13,331 nucleotides of DNA. Origin: DASUPK01 sp035265665. Its GTDB lineage: Bacteria > Actinomycetota > Thermoleophilia > Solirubrobacterales > 70-9. Positions within the stretch are counted from its first letter, which is position 1; every line of letters begins with the position of its first letter. The notes under the pieces were generated by a model that was given only the letters and a program-made list of their open reading frames with translations, did no database searches and had not been told where the DNA came from. The DNA is taken from contig DATFOK010000002.1 in assembly GCA_035265665.1 (NCBI GenBank), forward strand, positions 1 through 13,331, written 5' to 3'. This document shows positions 1-5,251 of the stretch, one piece after another. The position numbers and the translations under genes are program-made.

Positions 1-694
1 GTCGGCCGAGTCGCTCACCGCGGATGCGGCGGCGCGCCTAGCCACCCTCTCCGACAACACGGAGCTCGGCTCGGGCTTCCGCGTGGCGATGCGAGATCTC
101 GAGATCCGCGGGGCCGGCAACCTGCTCGGCGACGAGCAGTCCGGGCACGTCGCCGCCGTGGGCTTCGAGCTCTACTGCCAGATGCTCGAAGACGCCGCCG
201 AGGAGCTCCGGGCCGGAGTCGAAGAGCTCCCGACCGAGCCGCGCGAGCCGGTGCGGATCGACGTCGACGTCGACGCCTACGTGCCTTCCGAGTACATCCC
301 GTTCGAGGCGGCCAAGATCGACGTCCACCGCCGGGTCGCAGCGGCTCGGGAGCCGGGCGAGCTGCGGGCGTTGCGGGAGGAGCTCGAGGACCGCTTCGGG
401 CCGCTGCCCGGGTCGGTTGCAAACCTGCTCGACCTGCAGCGGGCCAGGATCGCCCTGGGCGAGGCCGGCGCCCGCAACGTGGAGTTCCGCGCCGGGCGGC
501 TGCGAGTCTTCCCGGTCGAGCTCGACTCCGAGCGGGTGGCGGTGCTCAACGAGCAGCTGCCCGAGGCGATCTACCAGTGGCGCGAGCGCACCATCGCCGT
601 GCCCGTGCCCGAGGACCCGGGCGCCCGGCTGGGCGCCATCCTCGCCGTGGCCGACGGTCTTGGCGCGGCTAGGGCCGCGTTAGCAGCCACTTAG
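1..694 (+). CDS. mfd: Transcription-repair coupling factor Mfd, C-terminal part (5' end outside window)
   Basis: Mfd is a cytoplasmic DNA translocase that removes RNA polymerase stalled at lesions and recruits UvrA for nucleotide excision repair. Only the last ~230 residues are present; the frame is open from base 2 and ends at TAG 692-694. The segment begins at the end of the RecG-like translocase region: ELGSGFRVAMRDLEIRGAG followed by NLLGDEQSGHVAAVGFELY is the very conserved TRG-region signature. The rest is the C-terminal regulatory (D7/TRCF) domain, recognisable from its YVPSEYIP segment, the KIDVHRR helix and ELEDRFGPLP. The domain runs to a normal end. The next gene starts 24 bases downstream. 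The identification is secure; the helicase motifs and the RNA polymerase-interaction domain lie upstream of the window. Confidence 0.97.
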   Translation, partial: SAESLTADAAARLATLSDNTELGSGFRVAMRDLEIRGAGNLLGDEQSGHVAAVGFELYCQMLEDAAEELRAGVEELPTEPREPVRIDVDVDAYVPSEYIPFEAAKIDVHRRVAAAREPGELRALREELEDRFGPLPGSVANLLDLQRARIALGEAGARNVEFRAGRLRVFPVELDSERVAVLNEQLPEAIYQWRERTIAVPVPEDPGARLGAILAVADGLGAARAALAAT

Positions 695-709
695 GCGTAT
701 GGCTATGCT
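680..709 (+). promoter_or_regulatory. Candidate promoter for the SurA-like gene, possibly giving a near-leaderless mRNA
   Basis: TTAGCA at 680-685 and TATGCT at 704-709 are separated by 18 bases and resemble -35 and -10 elements. Transcription would start near 716, only a few bases before the GTG at 719, which has no Shine-Dalgarno sequence. Leaderless mRNAs are common in Actinobacteria. The -35 overlaps the end of mfd. This is pattern matching only. Confidence 0.35.
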
Positions 710-718
710 GCCGCCTCT

Positions 719-2092
719 GTGAATCGCGGATTCTTCTCGAAGCGCAATCTGGCGATCCTCTTCGGCGCCACCCTCGTGGCGATGGTCGCGGTCGTCGCGG
801 TCGCTGTGGGTGTCGGGCACCCCGACGTGCCCTCCGACGACGTGGCGGTGATCGACGACGCCAGCGTCGACGTGCCCGGGATGTTCGAGGAGGGCGCGAT
901 GAGCAAGGGGAACTTCGACCGGTTCCTGCAACAGACGGCCAGGCAGAACAACCTGCAAACGGTCCCGGAGCCGAGCGACCCGCAGTACAACCAGCTCAAG
1001 GACCAGGCGATGCAGAGCGCGCTTCAGATCGGCTGGCTCGTGGGGGAGGCGGACCGGCAGGGGCTCAGCTTCACGGACACGCAGGTCCAGCAGTCGCTGC
1101 AGCAGATCAAGTCCCAGTTCAAGACCCAGGAGGAGTACGAGAGGGCGCGCGACCAGGCCGGCCTGACCGAGGCGGACGTTCTCACCCGGGCCAGGCTCCA
1201 GCTGATTCAGAACAGGATCCAGGAGAACGTCTCGAACAGCGTCGGTTCGGTGTCCGACACCGACGCGAGGGATTACTACAACGCCAACGAGCAGCAGTTC
1301 ACGCAGCCCGCGAAGCGGACGATCCGGATCATCCAGAACAAGGACGCGAACCAGGTCAATCAGGCGCTCACGGCGCTGCGGACGGATAACTCGCCGGCGA
1401 ACTGGAAGACGGTCGCAGCTCAGTACTCGACCGATCCGACCTCGAAGGACAAGGGCGGTCTTCGGACCGACGTCGTTCCCGGCTCGTTCCAGCAGCCGCT
1501 CGACGATGACATCTTCAGCGCCCCGACTGGCGAGGTCCAGGGTCCGGTCACGACGCCTATCGGTACCTTCGCCTTTCAGGTCGAGTCGGCGACACCGGAG
1601 CAGGTCCAGGGCTTCGATGACACCACCAGCAGCGCTACGGGCGGTGCCCCCTCGAAGGTCTCAGATCAGATCAAGACGCAGATCAAGAGCCAGCAGCAGC
1701 AGGAGGCGCTCACGGCCTTCGGCCAGCACTTCCGCGACTACTGGACCAACCTGACGCAGTGCGCGAGCGACTACGTGGTGCAAGGGTGCGACAACTTCGA
1801 CGGCGGCGGGCCGACCTGCGATCCGGACAAGCTCGCGCAGCAGCCCGGCGTCCAGGGGGGCACGGGCTGTCCGGCGCCCGTCTTCGCCAGCTGCCAGGAG
1901 GGCTCGGCGGCCACCGGGGGCCAGCCCGGCCAGCTGCAGTGCACCGGCTCAGGCCCGACTCCGGGCGCGCCGGGATCGTTCAAGCCGTTCTTGCCCGTGA
2001 TCGGCGGGACTCCCCAGGCTCCGCACCCGCCCGGTGAGGGCACCCGCGCCCCGGGCGGCGGCGTCACGATTCCCGGCCTGACGGGCGGCTAA
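719..2092 (+). CDS. Membrane-anchored SurA/PpiC-type peptidyl-prolyl isomerase (foldase)
   Basis: Predicted extracytoplasmic chaperone or peptidyl-prolyl cis-trans isomerase of 457 residues. A basic N-terminus (NRGFFSKRN) and one hydrophobic segment at about 10-32 form a signal anchor; there is no lipobox cysteine, so it is not a PrsA-type lipoprotein. Residues 60-180 form a helical SurA_N-like region rich in Gln (QQSLQQIKSQF). Residues ~196-290 look like a PpiC rotamase domain, with the family pattern AAQYSTDPTSKDKGG, a central VVPGSF and GPVTTPIGTFAFQVE at the end. The tail from ~345 has six cysteines (348, 357, 367, 384, 392, 408) and is rich in Gly and Pro, which suggests disulphides outside the membrane. 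GTG 719 is the start because the signal anchor follows it directly. A SurA-like gene after mfd is seen in other Actinobacteria. The substrate is unknown. Confidence 0.85.
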   Translation: MNRGFFSKRNLAILFGATLVAMVAVVAVAVGVGHPDVPSDDVAVIDDASVDVPGMFEEGAMSKGNFDRFLQQTARQNNLQTVPEPSDPQYNQLKDQAMQSALQIGWLVGEADRQGLSFTDTQVQQSLQQIKSQFKTQEEYERARDQAGLTEADVLTRARLQLIQNRIQENVSNSVGSVSDTDARDYYNANEQQFTQPAKRTIRIIQNKDANQVNQALTALRTDNSPANWKTVAAQYSTDPTSKDKGGLRTDVVPGSFQQPLDDDIFSAPTGEVQGPVTTPIGTFAFQVESATPEQVQGFDDTTSSATGGAPSKVSDQIKTQIKSQQQQEALTAFGQHFRDYWTNLTQCASDYVVQGCDNFDGGGPTCDPDKLAQQPGVQGGTGCPAPVFASCQEGSAATGGQPGQLQCTGSGPTPGAPGSFKPFLPVIGGTPQAPHPPGEGTRAPGGGVTIPGLTGG

Positions 2093-2114
2093 TGCGAGGG
2101 TGCGCGAAAGCGTG
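2092..2114 (+). repeat. Hairpin repeat, copy A
   Basis: ATGCGAGGGTGCGCGAAAGC begins immediately after the stop of the SurA-like gene and matches copy B (2115-2134) at 19 of 20 positions, 23 bases away. The right part folds as TGCGC-GAAA-GCGTG (2101-2114), a five-pair stem (two G-T) closed by a GAAA loop. The core GCGAAAGC is a known very stable DNA mini-hairpin. The copy is partial: the CCC that closes the outer stem in copies B and C is missing. Confidence 0.65.
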
Positions 2115-2143
2115 ATGCGAGGGTGCGCGACAGCACAACCCGT
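2114..2143 (+). repeat. Hairpin repeat, copy B (contains a possible mazG start codon)
   Basis: This 30-base unit matches copy C (2465-2494) at 26 of 30 positions. It can fold as GGG (2121-2123), TGCGC (2124-2128), loop GACA (2129-2132), GCACA (2133-2137), bulged A2138 and CCC (2139-2141), with one C-A mismatch in the stem. The GTG at 2123-2125, the most upstream possible mazG start, lies inside the stem, so a folded RNA could affect initiation. Confidence 0.7.
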
Positions 2144-2824
2144 TTTGTGGCGAAGCCGTCCTACTTAGAAGCTCTCGAGCACCTCGACGAGGTGACCCGC
2201 CGGCTGCGCCGGGATTGCCCCTGGGACCGCGAGCAGGACGCCCGCTCGATCGTCCCGCACACGGTCGAGGAGGCCTACGAGCTGGCCGATGCCGCCTCCC
2301 GGGATGACACCGAGGCGATGGTGGACGAGCTCGGCGACGTCCTCTTCCAGGTGTTCTTCCTCTCGCTGCTGCTCGAGGAGCGCGGCGAGGGGGATCTGGC
2401 CGCCGTCGCCGAGTCGTGCGCCGCGAAGCTGATTAGACGCCACCCGCATGTCTATGGCGACCGAGATGAGAGGGCGCGCGACAGCGCGACCCGTGAGATG
2501 AGGACCGCCGGCCAGGTGCTGGCGCAGTGGGAGGAGATCAAGCGCGAGGTCGAGGGCCGGGGTGGAGGCGAACCGCTGGAGGGGTTGCCGGAGAACCTGC
2601 CTGCGCTGCTCTACGCGCGCAAGGTGCTCCGCCGGGTTGATCCGGAGGGATCGTCGGGCGGCGACAAGCCCGGCGGTCCGACGGCCGAGCCCGAGGAACG
2701 CGTCGAGGCCGAGCGGATGGTCGGCGAGCTCCTGCTCGAGGCGGTCGCGGTCTCGCGACGCCTCGGAGTCGATCCCGAGCTGGCGCTTCGGCAGGCAACG
2801 CGGCGGCTGGTCGAGCTGGGCTGA
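2123..2824 (+). CDS. mazG: MazG family nucleoside triphosphate pyrophosphohydrolase
   Basis: MazG is a cytoplasmic all-alpha enzyme that hydrolyses (d)NTPs to NMP and pyrophosphate, limiting aberrant nucleotides. The N-terminal domain is intact: CPWDREQ at 32-38, the Mg-binding EExxE (E49, E50, E53) and ExxD (E69, D72 in DELGDVLFQ), then RRHPHVYGD at 105-113 and the WEEIK helix at 136-140. The expected link between YGD and VLAQWEEIK is about ten residues longer than usual and is encoded by a copy of a hairpin repeat (2465-2494). The C-terminal domain is degenerate: its EExxE helix is replaced by a Gly/Pro-rich stretch (174-190) and ExxD reads MVGE, although RRLGVDPELALRQA is kept. GTG 2123 lies inside another repeat copy; GTG 2147 (residue 9) is an equally good start. 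Neither has a clear Shine-Dalgarno. TTA occurs at 2165, an uncommon codon here. Confidence 0.95.
   Translation: MRDSTTRFVAKPSYLEALEHLDEVTRRLRRDCPWDREQDARSIVPHTVEEAYELADAASRDDTEAMVDELGDVLFQVFFLSLLLEERGEGDLAAVAESCAAKLIRRHPHVYGDRDERARDSATREMRTAGQVLAQWEEIKREVEGRGGGEPLEGLPENLPALLYARKVLRRVDPEGSSGGDKPGGPTAEPEERVEAERMVGELLLEAVAVSRRLGVDPELALRQATRRLVELG
2465..2494 (+). repeat. Hairpin repeat, copy C, inside the mazG reading frame
   Basis: This is the best-folded copy: GGG (2472-2474), CGCGC (2475-2479), loop GACA (2480-2483), GCGCG (2484-2488), bulged A2489, CCC (2490-2492). Relative to copy B, the T2124-A2137 pair becomes C2475-G2488, a compensatory change, and the C-A mismatch becomes C2477-G2486. 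It is translated in frame as the linker ERARDSATR in MazG. The octamer GAGATGAG occurs on both sides (2463-2470 and 2495-2502). Confidence 0.7.
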
Positions 2825-2854
2825 GCCAAACGAACGTCCAGCGCCGGCGCGTGC

Positions 2855-2876
2855 GATGAGCGCTTGATGAGCGCTC
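2855..2876 (+). repeat. Two 11-base direct repeats, also an inverted repeat
   Basis: GATGAGCGCT occurs at 2855-2864 and 2866-2875, a spacing of 11 bases, close to one helical turn. The same bases also make a six-pair hairpin, GAGCGC 2858-2863 with GCGCTC 2871-2876. It lies between mazG and the collagen-like gene and could be an operator or a weak mazG transcript end. No T-tract follows. Confidence 0.4.
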
Positions 2877-2906
2877 GCGCCTAGCTTCGCTGCACAGCAC
2901 ATCCTC

Positions 2907-2915
2907 AGGAAAGGA
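2907..2915 (+). promoter_or_regulatory. Ribosome binding site of the collagen-like gene
   Basis: AGGAAAGGA lies six bases before ATG 2922. It is the strongest Shine-Dalgarno in the window, where most genes have none, and it fixes this start codon. It suggests the gene has its own leader and is well translated. Confidence 0.75.
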
Positions 2916-2921
2916 CGCCTG

Positions 2922-3419
2922 ATGCAGCGACGTTACGTATTGATCGGTCTCGGGGTGGTCGCGGCGATCGCGGTGGTCTCGACGGCTATCGCCGGCTCCA
3001 GCGACTCGTCCAAGGGCCAGTCCGCCCAAGTGGCGGCGAAGAAAGTCAAGCGTGGTCCGCCTGGACCGCCCGGTCCGGCGGGACCGCAGGGCCCGCCGGG
3101 CGCCAAGGGCGAGCAAGGGATCCAGGGGATCTCCGGTACCAATGGCACCAACGGCACGAACGGTGCGACGAACGTGACGGTTCGGACGACCAGCCTGTTC
3201 GTCGGCACGAACTCTCAGCAGAACGCCACGGCCAGCTGCGTCGGCAACGAGAGGGCAACCGGCGGCGGCGCTCTGCTCACCGCCGGGGGTGCAGCAATAC
3301 TCGGCAATCGGCCGTCACCGGTTTCGGGGACGCCAACCGGGTGGAATGTCGAAGCCCACAACGGCTCACTCGTTCAAAACGCCACGTACACGGTCTACGT
3401 GATCTGCGCCGCGCCATAG
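2922..3419 (+). CDS. Exported collagen-like repeat protein
   Basis: A 165-residue protein of unknown function with a clear architecture. Residues 1-24 are an N-terminal signal or anchor (QRRYV followed by a hydrophobic stretch ending TAIAG). Residues 45-83 are 13 uninterrupted Gly-X-Y triplets: first proline-rich (GPP GPP GPA GPQ GPP), then charged (GAK GEQ), then GIQ GIS, and finally three GTN and one GAT. A basic patch (KKVKR) precedes the collagen segment. The C-terminal ~80 residues form a Gly-, Ser- and Thr-rich domain with two cysteines (106 and 162) likely to form a disulphide. The pattern C-x-GNERATGGG ... GW-x-VEAHN ... VYVICA resembles C-terminal domains of other bacterial collagen-like secreted proteins; by analogy it may trimerise at the cell surface. 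It sits between mazG and eno, where mycobacteria have lpqU. Confidence 0.85.
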   Translation: MQRRYVLIGLGVVAAIAVVSTAIAGSSDSSKGQSAQVAAKKVKRGPPGPPGPAGPQGPPGAKGEQGIQGISGTNGTNGTNGATNVTVRTTSLFVGTNSQQNATASCVGNERATGGGALLTAGGAAILGNRPSPVSGTPTGWNVEAHNGSLVQNATYTVYVICAAP

Positions 3420-3439
3420 GCGACGGCTAGATCGATGAC

Positions 3440-3465
3440 CGGCGGCCCGCTCCGGCGGGCCGCCG
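3440..3465 (+). terminator. Strong hairpin after the collagen-like gene, probable terminator
   Basis: GGCGGCCCGC (3441-3450), loop TCCG, and GCGGGCCGCC (3455-3464) pair perfectly, with one more C-G pair outside for an 11-pair stem. It lies 21 bases after the stop of the collagen-like gene. There is no T-tract, but GC-rich Actinobacteria often terminate at such stems. It would isolate eno-ftsB from upstream transcription. Confidence 0.6.
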
Positions 3466-3498
3466 CCGTCGGCCTCGGCCTGAAAAACTGCCGCGTCC

Positions 3499-4803
3499 GT
3501 GAGCACCATCGAGAACGTCCACGGCAGGCAGGTCCTCGACTCGCGGGGCAACCCGACGGTGGAGGTCGAGGTCGTTCTCGATTCGGGAGCGCGCGGGCTC
3601 GCGATCATCCCCTCCGGCGCCTCGACCGGCGAGTTCGAAGCGGTCGAGCTGCGCGACGGCGGAGACGAGTGGGGCGGGAAAGGGGTCGCCAAGGCCGTCT
3701 CGCACGTGAACGGCGAGATCGCGGCGGCGGTCAGGGGCGCTCGGGCCGCCGAGCAGTCGGCGCTCGACCGGAAGATGGTCGAACTGGACGGGACGCCGAA
3801 CAAGGGACGGCTGGGGGCCAACGCGATCCTCGGGGTCTCCCTGGCGACGGCGAGGGCGGCGGCGGCGGACTCGGGTCAGCCGCTCTACGACTACTTCGCC
3901 GAGCTCTACGCGGCGACCGGCGCCAAGGACGCCGGCTCGGCCGAGCTGCTCCCGGTGCCGATGATGAACGTGCTGAACGGCGGCGCGCACGCCGATAACG
4001 CGGTCGACTTCCAGGAGTTCATGGTGGTGCCGGCGGGCGCGCCGACATTCGCCGACTGCCTCCGGGTCGGAACCGAGGTCTACCACGCGCTCAAGGCCAC
4101 GCTGGGCAAGAAGGGTCTGTCGACCGGCCTCGGCGACGAGGGTGGCTTCGCCCCGGACCTGGAGTCCAACCAGGTCGCGCTCGACTTCTTGATTGCCGCG
4201 ATCGAGGAGGCGGGCTACGCGCCCGGCGACGACGTCGTGATCGCCCTCGACCCGGCCACCAGCGAGATCTACAAGGACGGCAACTACGTGCTCGACGCGG
4301 AGGGTCGCAGCCTGACCTCCGAGGAGATGGCCGAGTACTGGCACGACGTCCGTTCCCGCTTCCACGTCGTCTCGATCGAGGACGGGATGGACGAGGAGGA
4401 CTGGGACGGCTGGAAGGCCCTCACCGAGCGGATCGGCGACCTCTGCCAGCTGGTCGGCGACGATCTCTTCGTCACCAACCCCGAGCGGCTGCGTCGCGGT
4501 ATCGAGCAGGGCGTCGCCAACTCGATCCTGATCAAGGTCAACCAGATCGGCACTCTCTCGGAGACGCTGGAGGCGATCCAGATCGCCCGCGACGCCGGCT
4601 ACACGACGGTGATCTCCCACCGCTCGGGCGAGACCGAGGACACCACCATCGCCGACCTCGCGGTGGGCACCGGCGCCGGGCAGATCAAGACCGGCGCCCC
4701 GGCGCGCTCGGACAGGGTGGCGAAATACAACCGCCTGCTCCGCATCGAGGAGGAGCTCGGCGATCGGGCGAAGTTCGCCGGCCTCTCCGTTTTCGAGCGG
4801 TAG
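3499..4803 (+). CDS. eno: Enolase (phosphopyruvate hydratase)
   Basis: Enolase interconverts 2-phosphoglycerate and phosphoenolpyruvate in glycolysis and gluconeogenesis, in the cytoplasm. At 434 residues it has the usual length. The N-terminal domain has LDSRGNPTVEVEV and PSGASTGEFEAVELRD; the barrel carries the catalytic acid/base pair E214 (GDEGGF) and K346 (ILIKVNQIGTLSET), Mg ligands D251 (ALDPA), E294 (SIEDGM) and D321 (VGDDLFVTN), and the SHRSGETEDT loop at 373-382. Nothing essential is missing. GTG 3499 is the only start between an in-frame TGA at 3481 and the conserved N-terminus. It has no Shine-Dalgarno, which suggests a leaderless transcript beginning after the hairpin at 3440-3465, although I see no convincing -10. 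ftsB follows after 14 bases and is probably cotranscribed. Confidence 0.99.
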   Translation: MSTIENVHGRQVLDSRGNPTVEVEVVLDSGARGLAIIPSGASTGEFEAVELRDGGDEWGGKGVAKAVSHVNGEIAAAVRGARAAEQSALDRKMVELDGTPNKGRLGANAILGVSLATARAAAADSGQPLYDYFAELYAATGAKDAGSAELLPVPMMNVLNGGAHADNAVDFQEFMVVPAGAPTFADCLRVGTEVYHALKATLGKKGLSTGLGDEGGFAPDLESNQVALDFLIAAIEEAGYAPGDDVVIALDPATSEIYKDGNYVLDAEGRSLTSEEMAEYWHDVRSRFHVVSIEDGMDEEDWDGWKALTERIGDLCQLVGDDLFVTNPERLRRGIEQGVANSILIKVNQIGTLSETLEAIQIARDAGYTTVISHRSGETEDTTIADLAVGTGAGQIKTGAPARSDRVAKYNRLLRIEEELGDRAKFAGLSVFER

Positions 4804-4808
4804 GAAAG
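4802..4808 (+). promoter_or_regulatory. Ribosome binding site of ftsB overlapping the eno stop codon
   Basis: AGGAAAG begins within the TAG stop of eno (4801-4803) and lies nine bases before ATG 4818. The overlap suggests that ribosomes finishing eno help start ftsB. Confidence 0.65.
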
Positions 4809-4817
4809 CCCGCCGCA

Positions 4818-5156
4818 ATGGCGAATCCGGGGGGCATGCCAGCACGGCGACGCGTGCGCAGAAGGGCCGGCCCGAGCCGGGTCCGGTGGGACCGCCTCGG
4901 CCGGATCGCGCTCGTGCTCGTGCTCTTCCTCGTGCTGGTCTCCTACCTGAACCCTCTCGTGAACCTCCTGCAGGCCTGGCAGGGGTCGAAGTCGAGTGAA
5001 GCGCAGCTCGCCCAGCTCAAGCGGGAGAGGGTCGAGCTAACCCACCGCCTGCGCGAGGTCTCGAGCCCGGCCGCGCTCGAGCGCGAGGCGCGCCGCCTGG
5101 GCATGGTGAAGCCCGGCGAGCACGCCTACATCGTGCACGGGTTGGGCAACGACTGA
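4818..5156 (+). CDS. ftsB: FtsB/DivIC family cell division protein (septum formation initiator)
   Basis: A bitopic divisome protein of 112 residues, expected to bind FtsL and FtsQ and help activate septal wall synthesis. The sequence has the family layout: a strongly basic cytoplasmic N-terminus (ARRRVRRRAGPSRVRWDR), one membrane segment at ~28-44, a heptad-like coiled coil at ~55-82 (EAQLAQLKRERVELTHRLRE), and the C-terminal motif ALEREARRLGMVKPGE typical of actinobacterial members. The position directly after eno is the same as in mycobacteria and supports the call. ATG 4818 is preferred for its Shine-Dalgarno; ATG 4836 (residue 7) is possible. DivIC is an alternative name for the same family; short coiled-coil proteins cannot be separated further by eye. 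Confidence 0.9.
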   Translation: MANPGGMPARRRVRRRAGPSRVRWDRLGRIALVLVLFLVLVSYLNPLVNLLQAWQGSKSSEAQLAQLKRERVELTHRLREVSSPAALEREARRLGMVKPGEHAYIVHGLGND

Positions 5157-5191
5157 GCTGACCCTTAGGAGCCTGCCCTGTAGTCCGCGGA

Positions 5192-5197
5192 TATGAT
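5192..5197 (+). promoter_or_regulatory. Candidate -10 element for the four-gene membrane protein array
   Basis: TATGAT matches five of six bases of the consensus and stands out in this GC-rich gap, 55 bases before the ATG at 5252. No good -35 lies at the expected distance (TTAGGA at 5165-5170 is about four bases too far). If used, the leader would be about 48 bases and include the downstream hairpin. Confidence 0.4.
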
Positions 5198-5209
5198 TCC
5201 GCGCTCGCG

Positions 5210-5236
5210 CGCGCGCCGTGTGGGTGTGCGCGTTTT
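5210..5236 (+). promoter_or_regulatory. GC-rich hairpin plus TTTT in the leader of the array
   Basis: CGCGCGC (5210-5216) pairs with GTGCGCG (5226-5232) over seven pairs, one of them G-T, around a nine-base loop, and TTTT follows at 5233-5236. This is the shape of a small terminator or attenuator lying between the candidate -10 and the first array gene. It might instead end the eno-ftsB transcript. Confidence 0.35.
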
Positions 5237-5251
5237 GCGTGATTTGAGCCG

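Noticed and set aside
5223..5245. Possible fourth copy of the hairpin repeat (GTGCGCGTTTTGCGTGAT)
   Set aside because: It shares GTGCGCG and GCGTGAT with copy A but lacks the GAGGG part and cannot form the GNNA-capped stem; similarity of this length is expected by chance in GC-rich DNA.
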